NCBI RefSeq assembly: GCF_001718315.1
Contig: NZ_CP013363.1
Location: forward strand, 372,001-436,000
DNA from: Burkholderia diffusa
GTDB taxonomy: Bacteria; Pseudomonadota; Gammaproteobacteria; Burkholderiales; Burkholderiaceae
Length of the DNA stretch: 64,000 bases
Reading direction: 5' to 3'
This document shows, in pieces, positions 25,380-38,088 of the stretch. The notes beneath the pieces were generated by a model that searched no databases, was not told the origin of the DNA, and saw only the letters and a program-made list of their open reading frames with translations. Within the stretch, counting starts at the first letter, position 1. Each line of letters starts with the position of its first letter. The position numbers and the translations under genes are program-made.

Positions 25380-26588
25380 ATGACATTTCCTCTCGAGCCG
25401 AACGCGCCTGCATCGCGTGACGCCGCCGATGCGCGAGACGTCGCACCGCCGCAGTTCGGCGTCGACGGCGAGCAGGCCGAGCGCGACTGGCCGCTTATGA
25501 CGCACGCCGAAGTCGCGGCCGTGCTCGCGCGGATCGATGGCGTCGGCGTGCCGGCGCGGCTCACGTGGCACAGCCCGCGGCCATTCTCGGCAGCCGTGCT
25601 CGTGCGCACGACGGACGGGCGCGCACTGTTCGTCAAGCGTCATCACGTGAGCCTGCGCGATGTCGCCGGACTCGAGGAAGAGCACCGTTTCATCGCGCAT
25701 TTGCGCGAGCGCGGTGTTCCGGTCGCCGACGTGCTCGCCGGTCACGACGGTGCGACTGCGTTCGCATCCGGCGACTGGACTTATGAAGTGCACGTGGTCG
25801 CGCCCGGTGTCGACGCGTATCGCGGCGTGATGTCGTGGCAGCCGTTCACGGATGCTTCGCACGCGTACGCGGCAGGCCGCGCGCTGGCCGAACTGCATCG
25901 CGCGTCGGCCGGCTACGATGCGCCGGCGCGGCCCGTGCGCACGCTGTTGTCGAGTTTCCGCGTGCTGTCGTCCACCGATCTCGCCGGCGCGCTCGAACGC
26001 TGGGTCGATGCGCAGCCGCTGCTCACGCGCGCGCTCGGCACGCGCGACTGGCGTGGCGATGTAGCGGCTGCGATCGGCCCGTATCACGCGCGCCTCGTAC
26101 CGCTGCTGCCTGCTCTGTCGCCGTTGTGGACGCACGGCGACTGGCACGCTTCGAACCTGTTGTGGACCGATGCCGGCCCCGGCGCGCGGGTGCGCACCGT
26201 GCTCGATTTCGGTTTGTCGGATCGCACGTGCGCGGTGATGGACATCGCGCTGGCGATCGAGCGCAATACGATCGACTGGATGGCGCCGGCCGATGCGCGC
26301 CGCATCGAATACGCGCACATCGATGCGCTGCTCGACGGCTACGAATCGCTCGAACCGTTGAGCGACGATGCGTATGCGGCGCTGGTCGCGATGTTGCCGA
26401 TCGTGCATACGGAGTTCGCGCTGTCGGAGGTTGCGTATTTCGGGTGCGTCATTGACGCCCCAGCGATCGTCGACATCGCGTACGACGGCTACCTGCTCGG
26501 GCACGCGCGCTGGTTCGGCGAACGCGACGGACGACAACTGCTCGACTGGCTGATGCAGCGCTGGCGCGCGAAGCGGGGCAGCGTGTAA
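25380..26588 (+). CDS. APH-fold small-molecule kinase (aminoglycoside phosphotransferase family)
   Basis: A 402-residue kinase with the APH/choline-kinase fold. The nucleotide-binding Lys lies in ALFVKRHH, the catalytic loop is THGDWHASNLLW and the metal-binding segment is VLDFGLSDR. The first 40 residues are a non-conserved extension. The ATG at 25380 is preferred to a TTG at 25344. It is the third gene after a TonB receptor and a PnuC-like permease, so it most likely phosphorylates the imported compound to trap it, as thiamine or nucleoside kinases do. Aminoglycoside resistance is unlikely in this context. Confidence 0.83.
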   Translation: MTFPLEPNAPASRDAADARDVAPPQFGVDGEQAERDWPLMTHAEVAAVLARIDGVGVPARLTWHSPRPFSAAVLVRTTDGRALFVKRHHVSLRDVAGLEEEHRFIAHLRERGVPVADVLAGHDGATAFASGDWTYEVHVVAPGVDAYRGVMSWQPFTDASHAYAAGRALAELHRASAGYDAPARPVRTLLSSFRVLSSTDLAGALERWVDAQPLLTRALGTRDWRGDVAAAIGPYHARLVPLLPALSPLWTHGDWHASNLLWTDAGPGARVRTVLDFGLSDRTCAVMDIALAIERNTIDWMAPADARRIEYAHIDALLDGYESLEPLSDDAYAALVAMLPIVHTEFALSEVAYFGCVIDAPAIVDIAYDGYLLGHARWFGERDGRQLLDWLMQRWRAKRGSV

Positions 26589-26639
26589 CGCCGCGTGCCG
26601 GCCGCGTCGGCTGCCCGAGCTTCTTCTTCCCTCCTTCGA

Positions 26640-26657
26640 TGCGGCGATTGCGCCGCA
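26640..26657 (+). terminator. Terminator candidate after the salvage operon
   Basis: TGCGGCG-ATTG-CGCCGCA is a perfect 7-bp stem with a 4-base loop, followed by CGTTT. It lies 52 bases after the kinase stop. Confidence 0.5.
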
Positions 26658-26736
26658 CGTTTATCCGAACTGCGTGAGCTTCGAAGCGGGACGCTGTCCC
26701 CGCGCGACATCGCACGTCCTCACTCCGTCGCATCCA

Positions 26737-26764
26737 ACATGACGGAATTGTCATCTTCGGCTCA
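26737..26764 (+). promoter_or_regulatory. CusR-type box 1 (ahead of the metal efflux operon)
   Basis: ATGAC-GGAATT-GTCAT followed after 7 bases by TCATG. The core fits the E. coli CusR box (ATGACAA-NN-TTGTCAT). The third half-site recurs at the same spacing in four other sites of this window. The end of the box is 57 bases before the first efflux gene. Confidence 0.75.
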
Positions 26765-26821
26765 TGTTCGCATCGCACCCGATCCGTAGCATCGGTGCGA
26801 ACCGTTATCGCAGAACCGAAC

Positions 26822-28132
26822 ATGCTCAAGTTCCCCCTCGTCGCGGCCGTTGTCTTCGCAACGGCCGCGACGGTCCAGGCACAGTCGTCGCAGGTTGCGG
26901 CGCCGCCGCTGACGTTGCCATCGACGGCCTCCGGCACCGCACCGCCGTCCGATGCACTTTCGTTCCCGTCGCTGACGCTGTCCGACGCGCTCGCGGCCGC
27001 AGCCCGCAACAACCCGATGTTGCGCGGCGCGCGAGCGGACGTCGATGCATCGGCCGGCGCGCTGATGCAGGCTGGCGTGCGTCCCAATCCGGAAGTGTCG
27101 TTCCTGCAGGAAGGTTTCAGTCGCGCGGAGCGCACGTCGACGGCACTGATCAACCAGACCGTCGAACTCGGCGGCAAGCGCCGTGCACGGGTCGATGTCG
27201 CGTCGTACGGCCGCGAGGTCGCGAACGCGTCGCTCGACGAGCAGGGTGCCGCCGTGCGCGCCGATGTGATCGCGGCGTTCTACGGATTGCTTGCCGCGCA
27301 GCGGCAACTTCAGGTTACCGAAGAGTCGGCCGCCATCGCCGCGCGTTCGGCCGACCTCGCGGGCCGCCGCGCTCGGGCCGGCAAGGTGTCGCCGGTCGAG
27401 GCGACCAAGGCGCAGGTGGCGGCGGCCGGCGTGCAGATCGAGGTGACGACCGCGCGCGGCCGTGTCGACGTCGCGCGCGAGAAGCTGAATGCGGTGATGG
27501 GTGAAGCGCGCGGCGACCGGCGCGTCGCGCTCGGCGATCTGGAAGCGGTGCCAGCGGTCGAACCGTTGTCCGCGCTCGCCGCGCAGCTCGACGACGCGCC
27601 GCTCGCCCGTGTCGCGCGAGCGGAGATGCTGCGCGCGAACGCGTCCGTGTCGCTCGAACGGGCGCGGCGCATTCCCGACGTAACGGTCAGCGCGGGCGTG
27701 AAGCGGGTGACGACCGGCGGCCAGCCCGACAACCAGGCGGTGGTCGGCGTGTCCATTCCGATTCCGCTGTTCGACACGAATCGTGGCGCGTTGCTCGAAG
27801 CGACGCACAAGGCCGAACGTGCGAGCGCCGACCTCGATCGCGCGCGCATGCGGCTGCGGCTCGAACTGGCGCAGGCGTATGCGAACTTCGACGCGGCGGC
27901 GCAGGAAGCTCGGCGGTTGAAGACCGACATCCTGCCCGGCGCGCGGCTCGCGCTCGATGCGATGTCGCGCGGCTACGAGCTCGGCAAGTTCAGCCTCCTC
28001 GACGTGCTCGACGCGCAGCGCACGCTGTTCCAGGGGCAATCGCAATACGTGCGCGCGCTTGCCGACGCGCATGCGGCCCGCGCCGACATCGGTCGGCTCG
28101 TCGGCACGCCGCTCACAGCCGTCGCGCAATAG
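26822..28132 (+). CDS. CzcC/CusC-type outer-membrane efflux protein
   Basis: The 436-residue protein has a signal peptide ending TVQAQ and two repeats of the outer-membrane-factor (TolC-like) family. Long helices (ALAAAARNNPMLRGARADVD, AALRADVIAAFYGLLAAQRQ-type heptads, and ELAQAYANFDAAAQEARRLK) alternate with short strands. It lacks the lipobox found in CusC. The start at 26822 is chosen for the signal; a GTG at 26795 is possible. It is the first gene of a four-part efflux and control operon and would form the exit duct for metal ions. Confidence 0.9.
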   Translation: MLKFPLVAAVVFATAATVQAQSSQVAAPPLTLPSTASGTAPPSDALSFPSLTLSDALAAAARNNPMLRGARADVDASAGALMQAGVRPNPEVSFLQEGFSRAERTSTALINQTVELGGKRRARVDVASYGREVANASLDEQGAAVRADVIAAFYGLLAAQRQLQVTEESAAIAARSADLAGRRARAGKVSPVEATKAQVAAAGVQIEVTTARGRVDVAREKLNAVMGEARGDRRVALGDLEAVPAVEPLSALAAQLDDAPLARVARAEMLRANASVSLERARRIPDVTVSAGVKRVTTGGQPDNQAVVGVSIPIPLFDTNRGALLEATHKAERASADLDRARMRLRLELAQAYANFDAAAQEARRLKTDILPGARLALDAMSRGYELGKFSLLDVLDAQRTLFQGQSQYVRALADAHAARADIGRLVGTPLTAVAQ

Positions 28133-28158
28133 CCGCGCCTTTCACCTGAAGGATCATC

Positions 28159-32896
<4,738 letters not shown>

Positions 32897-32897
<1 letters not shown>

Positions 32898-33580
32898 TGC
32901 GAATTCTGATTGTCGAGGATGAACCGAAAACCGGCGCCTATCTGCGCAAGGGCCTGACTGAAGCCGGGTATGTCGTCGACTGGGTGGAGGACGGCATCAC
33001 GGGCCAGCACCAGGCCGAGACCGAGGAGTACGACCTGCTCGTGCTCGACGTGATGCTGCCGGGGCAGGACGGCTGGACGCTGCTGCAGAACCTGCGCCGC
33101 AGCAAGTCGACGCCCGTGCTGTTCCTCACCGCGCGCGACGACGTCGGCGATCGCGTGAAAGGCCTCGAGCTTGGCGCCGACGATTACCTGGCCAAGCCGT
33201 TCGACTTCGTCGAGCTCACCGCGCGCATCAAGTCGATCCTGCGGCGCGGCCAGCCGCGCGATTCGAACACGCTGCGCGTGGCCGATCTCGAGCTCGACCT
33301 GACGCGCCGCAAGGCGACGCGGCAGCGCGACACGATCCTGCTGACCGCGAAGGAATTCGCGCTGCTGTGGCTGCTGATGCGTCGCGAAGGCGAGATCCTG
33401 CCGCGCGCGACGATCGCGTCGCAGGTGTGGGACATGAACTTCAACAGCGATACGAACGTCGTCGATTCCGCGATCCGGCGGCTGCGCTCGAAGATCGACG
33501 ACGCTTACGAACCGAAGCTGATCCATACCGTGCGCGGGATGGGCTACGTGCTCGAAGTGCGCGACGGCGCGGCGAAATGA
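32897..33580 (+). CDS. OmpR-family response regulator, CusR/CzcR/IrlR type
   Basis: A 227-residue regulator. The receiver domain shows acidic residues at 7-9 (VEDEP), the phosphorylated Asp51 in LVLDVMLPG and the Thr/Lys switch residues ([15 protein letters not shown]). The C-terminal winged helix contains the recognition stretch [15 protein letters not shown]. The family is the heavy-metal one. Its ATG overlaps the pump stop as TGATG, and its stop overlaps the kinase start as ATGA, so it is translationally tied to both. It is the likely binder of the five ATGAC-N6-GTCAT boxes in this window. Confidence 0.94.
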
Positions 33581-35004
33581 TCGCGCGCCTGCTGCCGCGC
33601 ACGCTGCGCGGACGCCTGACCACGCTGATCATTCTGTCGACGTCGGTGATCCTCGCATCGAGCGGGGTTGCGCTGTACGAGGCGTTGAGCAATCGCATCG
33701 AGACGACGGCCACCGAGCAGATGGCCGGTATATCCGTTGCGCTGGGCGCGCATTTGGCGGAAGCGCGTTCGACAGCCGAGGTCGCACGCGACACCGATAT
33801 CTGGGTCGACCAGTTGCACGGGCATCCGAACATGGATCTGGCGATCTACGATGCGGCCGGCACGCGCATCGTCGGCACGCCGGGGTTCCGGACCTACGCG
33901 CCGCTGCTGTCGAAGGACGCTGGCCGTATTCCGGTATCCGTCGCGCCGCCCGGCATGCGGCACCAGTATCTGGTGATGACCGTGCCGCTCGCCGGCGCGG
34001 GCGCGCCCGTCGTGCGCGTCGCGGTGCAGTACGACCGCAGCGCCGACGTGCGGCTGCTGCGCACGCATGCATACACGATCGTCGTGATCGAGGTGTTCGG
34101 CGTCGTGCTGGCGGCCGCGATCGCATACGGCATCGCGGCGCTTGGCCTGAGCCCGCTGCGGCGCTTCGCGGCCCGGGCCGAGCAAATGTCGACGAGCAGG
34201 CTGGCCCATCCGCTGCCCGAACTCGATACGTCCGGCGAACTGAAGGAACTGGAACATGCATTCAACGGGATGCTAGCCCGCCTGAACGAATCCTTCACGC
34301 GCCTGAGCCAGTTCTCGTCGAATCTCGCGCACGACATGCGCACGCCGCTCACGAATCTGCAGGCGGCCGCGCAGGTCGTGCTGTCGCAGCCGCGCAGCGC
34401 GGACGAATACCGGAGCGTGATCGAGTCGAGCATCGACGAGTATCAGCGGCTGTCGAGGATGATCGAGGACATGCTGTTTCTCGCGCGCTCGGAGCAGGCC
34501 GGCACGTCGATCGACGTGCGACGGCTCGATGCGGCCGAGGAAGCGTCGCGTGTCGCCGGCTACTACGAGCCGCTTGCGGAGGATGCGGGCGTGACCGTGA
34601 AGGTGGACGGCTACGCATGGGTCGATGCGGATCTCACGTTGTACCAGCGCGCGTTGAGCAACCTGCTGTCCAATGCGCTCGCGTATGCGCCGCGCGGCAG
34701 CGTCGTGACGATCGATTGTTCGGAACAGGCCGGGGCGACGACGATCGCCGTATCGGATACGGGGCCGGGCATTGATGCGCAGCATGTCGCGCGGATTTTC
34801 GAGCGCTTCTATCGCGTCGATCCGTCGCGACACAATTCGGCGTCGGGGACGGGCCTCGGCCTCGCCATCGTCCGGTCGATCATGGACAACCATGGCGGCG
34901 AATGCGGCGTCGACAGCGATCCCGGCCGGCGCACGACATTCTGGCTGCGCTTTCCGCAGCGTCCGCCGGTCGCGTCGAATGCGGTGCCGGCCGTCCATGC
35001 TTGA
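33577..35004 (+). CDS. Heavy-metal sensor histidine kinase
   Basis: A 475-residue sensor kinase. One N-terminal helix ([20 protein letters not shown]) and a second near residue 175 frame a periplasmic sensor of about 140 residues. A HAMP domain follows, then the H-box [17 protein letters not shown], the N-box [13 protein letters not shown] and G-boxes DTGPGID and GTGLGLAIV. The layout is that of CusS/IrlS-type kinases. The sensor loop has few His or Met, so the metal is not obvious. It overlaps the response-regulator gene by ATGA. Confidence 0.94.
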   Translation: MIARLLPRTLRGRLTTLIILSTSVILASSGVALYEALSNRIETTATEQMAGISVALGAHLAEARSTAEVARDTDIWVDQLHGHPNMDLAIYDAAGTRIVGTPGFRTYAPLLSKDAGRIPVSVAPPGMRHQYLVMTVPLAGAGAPVVRVAVQYDRSADVRLLRTHAYTIVVIEVFGVVLAAAIAYGIAALGLSPLRRFAARAEQMSTSRLAHPLPELDTSGELKELEHAFNGMLARLNESFTRLSQFSSNLAHDMRTPLTNLQAAAQVVLSQPRSADEYRSVIESSIDEYQRLSRMIEDMLFLARSEQAGTSIDVRRLDAAEEASRVAGYYEPLAEDAGVTVKVDGYAWVDADLTLYQRALSNLLSNALAYAPRGSVVTIDCSEQAGATTIAVSDTGPGIDAQHVARIFERFYRVDPSRHNSASGTGLGLAIVRSIMDNHGGECGVDSDPGRRTTFWLRFPQRPPVASNAVPAVHA

Positions 35005-35098
35005 GATCTCACGCTGGCACGGCCGTGTGTTCGCCGCGATGCGGTGGCGCGCCGCACGCTGCCCGCGATTGTGCAGCCGCGGCCGCGCCTGACCGGCA

Positions 35099-35389
35099 TC
35101 AGCGGGTCGCGAGGCTGTCGTGATTGTCGGCCTGCGGCGACTTCTCGCCGGCGTGCACCGAAATCCCGTGAAGCTCCTTGTTGCGCGCGACGATCTCGCT
35201 GGTCGGCGGGTACTGCGTCTTGCTCGTCGGCACCGTGCCGTCGTGCTGCGCCTGCTTCAGTTCGGTGACGACTTCCGAGCGGGTCTTGCCCTGCGTCTGC
35301 GTTTGCGTTTGTGCGAATGCGGCTTGCGTCGCGATGCCGAGCGACAACGTCGCGGCGACGAACAGGGCAGCGAGTTTTACCGTTTTCAT
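35099..35389 (-). CDS. DUF4148 periplasmic protein, copy 1
   Basis: A 96-residue protein. The signal peptide MKTVKLAALFVAATLSLGIA ends near AFAQ, and the mature part has the DUF4148 pattern KTRSEVVTELKQAQHDGTVP followed by YPPTSEIVARNKELH. Members are abundant in Burkholderiales and have no established function. The ATG at 35389 with AGGAGAGCTCC ahead is clear; the frame extends upstream without a ribosome site. A CusR-type box points at it from 71 bases upstream, so it is probably metal-induced. A second copy lies at 46511. Confidence 0.85.
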   Translation of the reverse strand: MKTVKLAALFVAATLSLGIATQAAFAQTQTQTQGKTRSEVVTELKQAQHDGTVPTSKTQYPPTSEIVARNKELHGISVHAGEKSPQADNHDSLATR

Positions 35390-35459
35390 GGAGCTCTCCT
35401 TGATGAGGCCGCCGGGTGGCGATCCATGGAACCAGTATGCGAAAGCAGCCGAGCGTCGC

Positions 35460-35487
35460 CGTGATCGGCAGATGAAAAATCCGTCAG
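35460..35487 (-). promoter_or_regulatory. CusR-type box 2 (for DUF4148 copy 1)
   Basis: On the minus strand: CTGAC-N6-TTCAT, then N7 and TCACG. It is the weakest first half-site of the set, but the spacing of all three half-sites is kept. The box ends 71 bases before the DUF4148 start. Confidence 0.5.
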
Positions 35488-35523
35488 ATTGCGTGGCGGT
35501 GTGGAACGTGCGTGGCGGCCGAC

Positions 35524-35551
35524 ATGACGCAATCGTCATGTTCGGGTCATG
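35524..35551 (+). promoter_or_regulatory. CusR-type box 3 (towards the small lipoprotein)
   Basis: ATGAC-GCAATC-GTCAT, then N7 and TCATG: all half-sites perfect and nearly identical to box 1. It points right, towards the GTG at 35681, with an unusually long 129-base gap. Confidence 0.7.
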
Positions 35552-35680
35552 TGTGCGATGAGCGGGAAGCGGAGCATGGCGCGTGCCTGCGACCGATGGT
35601 GTCGACGGCATGCACACCGTTCGCCGCGCCGGCATGGAAGGCGGGCGATCTCGTTTCGATTTTCCGCTCCGGACCAAACC

Positions 35681-35917
35681 GTGGATCGTCCCGCCATTCG
35701 CCTGTCGTTGCTCGCCCTGCTGATCGCCCCGTTGGTCGCGGGGTGCGCTTTATTTCCTCCGGATGGCGAAACGGTCGGATCGCCGGCACCGAAAGCCATG
35801 CGCGATGCGGTGCCCACCGGACTGATGCCCGGCGAGCAGATCGACTATGCGGGGCATCGCTGCGGCAATCCGAACTTCTACGTGAAAGTGCATCCGTGCC
35901 TGTTTCCGAGGCGGTGA
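35681..35917 (+). CDS. Small lipoprotein, probably metal-regulated
   Basis: From a GTG at 35681 the 78-residue product reads MDRPAIRLSLLALLIAPLVA then GC, a lipoprotein signal with the Cys at about residue 22. The mature part is 57 residues with two further Cys (HRCGNPNFYV and VHPCLFP). A longer frame to 35549 has no signal peptide. CGGA lies ahead of the GTG. No family is recognised. CusR-type box 3 lies upstream on the same strand, which suggests membership of the metal regulon. Confidence 0.65.
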   Translation: MDRPAIRLSLLALLIAPLVAGCALFPPDGETVGSPAPKAMRDAVPTGLMPGEQIDYAGHRCGNPNFYVKVHPCLFPRR

Positions 35918-36226
35918 TCGGCCGTACGTGAGAGAAACAGAATTCGTCGCGGATTTTCGAGGAACGCGGGCAAGAACGCCGGTGCTCGGCCAGTATCTGT
36001 CATTCTCTGGCAGGCGCCCGCAGACGCTCGACCAGTCGCTTCTCGGTACACGCTGACGTTCAGTTGCAAACCGCGCTCGTCGTGCCATCGCGCCAATGCC
36101 GCTTGTGTTCGTCACCTCCGTGACTAGACTGGAACGATACCGCCCGGACCTGCTTCATCGGCCGCTGGCCGTCGCGATTCTGCGAACCGCTGGCACTCGC
36201 GTAAGTTGCATCGATCAGGATGGCAT
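35918..36226. other. Intergenic stretch without a supported gene
   Basis: These 309 bases hold only short overlapping frames on both strands. A minus-strand frame containing LQLNVSVYREATGRA looks protein-like but matches nothing I recognise and has no start. No promoter or hairpin stands out. Confidence 0.4.
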
Positions 36227-36661
36227 ATGAAATGCTCTAATCTGGCGCCAGCAAAGAGCATGGCGTCGAGACTGGCAGGGAGCGCCTTCGCGGCCTCGGT
36301 TCTGTTGGCGACCTCCGTGTCTTTCACGTCAGGACATGCCGAACCGGTCGTCATGGGGCCGCTCAGCGTCGACGGATCGCTCGTCGTCCTCGGGCCGGTT
36401 ACTGTCGACGGCTCGCTGACGGTGGCCGGTGACGTCTTCGCCCGCGGCCCGATCACCGCGGCCTCGATTGAACGGATTCCTCCTGACGGTCATGCCATAC
36501 GCCGACGTCAGGGAGAAAATACGTTTCACGGTCCTCTTACCGTGCATGGCGCGCTGACCGTGCACGGTGATCTGGAAGCACATGGCCCGATCACCGTTGG
36601 CGGCCCCGTCAGCACCGTTGGGAAAGTTGGCGCTGAGGGTCCGATTACGGAGCGTCGTTGA
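36227..36661 (+). CDS. Exported protein with hexapeptide-like beta-helix repeats
   Basis: A 144-residue protein with a signal peptide (MKCSNLAPAKSMASRLAGSA, ending SGHA) and a mature region made of short G-P-x-T/S-V-x-G repeats: GPLSVDGSLVVLGPVTVDGS, LTVAGDVFARGPI, then GPLTVHGALTVHGDLEAHGP and ITVGGPVSTVG. The spacing suggests a small bactofilin-like or left-handed beta-helix. The two repeat blocks are separated by a charged insert of about 20 residues. Bactofilins are cytosolic; this one is secreted. AGGA precedes the ATG. I do not recognise a named family. Confidence 0.7.
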   Translation: MKCSNLAPAKSMASRLAGSAFAASVLLATSVSFTSGHAEPVVMGPLSVDGSLVVLGPVTVDGSLTVAGDVFARGPITAASIERIPPDGHAIRRRQGENTFHGPLTVHGALTVHGDLEAHGPITVGGPVSTVGKVGAEGPITERR

Positions 36662-36852
36662 ATACGTGCAAGGCCAGATGTTCTGACGGCCTGCAACACC
36701 CTGTTGACTCGGCGGTCGGTTGACACATTTCGCGGAATGCGCGCTAGAAGCGTTCGAGGTAACGGCGATGCGCTCGAGTTCGGCCGGTTTCCGACATTGG
36801 GTCGCCAGCACTGAATCGACGACAACTGGTAAATTTCCCGAAACACAGGCGC

Positions 36853-37485
36853 ATGGAGGGCTGCGTGTCCATTGGTGTCAGTGGCACGGAGGGCTACGCG
36901 GAGAATGCGCCATTGCTCATCGAGCAATGGCGGGACATTTCGTTTGCGGAGCATCACGCGTGCATCATGCATCTCGTTCCGATGGCGCCATCCTGCATCC
37001 TCGACGTCGGGGCCGGTATCGGAACCGACGCTGCTGCGTTGGCAACGATGGGGCATTCGGTCGTAGCCGTCGAACCGGTAGACGCGCTACGGGTTGCAGG
37101 AATGCGGCAGCATCCGTCTCCCCGGATTGACTGGCTGGACGATAGCCTTCCGGATCTCGCGATACTGCGTTCCAGGCGAAATGAATTTCACTTTGTAATG
37201 CTATCCGCTGTCTGGATGCACCTTGACGAGCACGAACGTCGCCGCGCGATGCCGAATGTCAGCGCTCTTCTTTGCGATGGTGCAGTTCTTGTCATGTCCT
37301 TGCGCCACGGCCCCGTTCCCGCAGGCCGACGGATGTTCGATGTTTCGGCCGCGGAGACGATGCAACTCGCGAATGCTAATGGCCTGCGAACTGTAATGAA
37401 CGTTCAGACCGAATCCTCTCAGCGAGGAAATCGACGCATGGGCGTGACGTGGAGTCGCCTGGTTTTCGCCAAGGACGATGGGTAG
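36853..37485 (+). CDS. Class I SAM-dependent methyltransferase
   Basis: A 210-residue protein with the SAM-binding glycine motif ILDVGAGIGTDAAALA (motif I, residues about 49-64), an acidic motif II VVAVEP and the later FHFVMLSAVWMHLDEHER stretch. It matches the methyltransferase-11/23-like group. The substrate is not indicated. Base composition is lower in GC than the surrounding genes. It is a single gene between the beta-helix protein and the convergent EthD gene. Confidence 0.85.
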   Translation: MEGCVSIGVSGTEGYAENAPLLIEQWRDISFAEHHACIMHLVPMAPSCILDVGAGIGTDAAALATMGHSVVAVEPVDALRVAGMRQHPSPRIDWLDDSLPDLAILRSRRNEFHFVMLSAVWMHLDEHERRRAMPNVSALLCDGAVLVMSLRHGPVPAGRRMFDVSAAETMQLANANGLRTVMNVQTESSQRGNRRMGVTWSRLVFAKDDG

Positions 37486-37645
37486 GGCCACCGGGAAGCT
37501 CGGAATTTCCGCACGAGTTACCGCTGTCAGGAACACGATGAATGTCGGCTTCGGCCAGAGTCGCCGGTCGCACGTCGCAGGGTCGGGCGTGACCACGACC
37601 GATGGCGGTTGTCATCCCGGTTCGGTCACGCGCGTGACGGTTTGC

Positions 37646-38038
37646 CTATCCCGCCATCCGGTCATTTGCGGGCGCCATCGGACAAGTGACCGATGGCGCC
37701 GGCTGATGCATGGCGGCGCGCGACCGTCGATACTGCGCACGCGAGATGACATCCGTGACGTGCCGATCGGGCTCGATATCGGTGAACGCGTCGATGTCGG
37801 CCATGACGTCCGCCGCCTCCGCGGACGCAAACGCCGCATCCAGCGCGGCTCGGTCCGTGAAGCGGCACATCGCCACGACGATCAGTTCGCTGTCCTTTCG
37901 TGCCGGGAAAAAAGCATCGACATATTCGAGTCCGTACTGCTTCAAGGATTTTTCCACGAGTGGAATGTGTTGCTCGACGTAGTAACGGGAATCGAACCGC
38001 GTGCCTGCGGCTCGGCGATACGAAACGACGAGATACAT
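37646..38038 (-). CDS. EthD-family protein with a C-terminal extension
   Basis: The 130-residue protein begins MYLVVSYRRAAGTRFDSRYY, and residues 1-100 follow the EthD ferredoxin-like fold (VEQHIPLVEKSLKQYG, then FTDIEPDRHVTDVI). EthD proteins are usually about 100 residues. The last 26 residues here run through a strong inverted repeat and look non-conserved, as if the original stop was lost. It is 50 bases after the MFS gene on the same strand, so probably in its operon. EthD proteins are linked with breakdown of ethers and other xenobiotics; the role here is unknown. Confidence 0.8.
   Translation of the reverse strand: MYLVVSYRRAAGTRFDSRYYVEQHIPLVEKSLKQYGLEYVDAFFPARKDSELIVVAMCRFTDRAALDAAFASAEAADVMADIDAFTDIEPDRHVTDVISRAQYRRSRAAMHQPAPSVTCPMAPANDRMAG
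37671..37700. terminator. 11-bp inverted repeat in the 3' end of the EthD gene
   Basis: GGCGCCATCGG-N8-CCGATGGCGCC is a perfect stem. It lies within the C-terminal extension of the EthD frame and could be its original terminator, and also serve the convergent methyltransferase gene. No T run follows. Confidence 0.5.
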
Positions 38039-38088
38039 AAGAACCCTCCGGGTCGCACTGATGCAACGATGAATGTCGAGACGGGCGA

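Noticed and set aside
25380-26588. Aminoglycoside resistance gene
   Set aside because: The fold is shared by many small-molecule kinases, and operon context with a receptor and PnuC-like permease argues for salvage.
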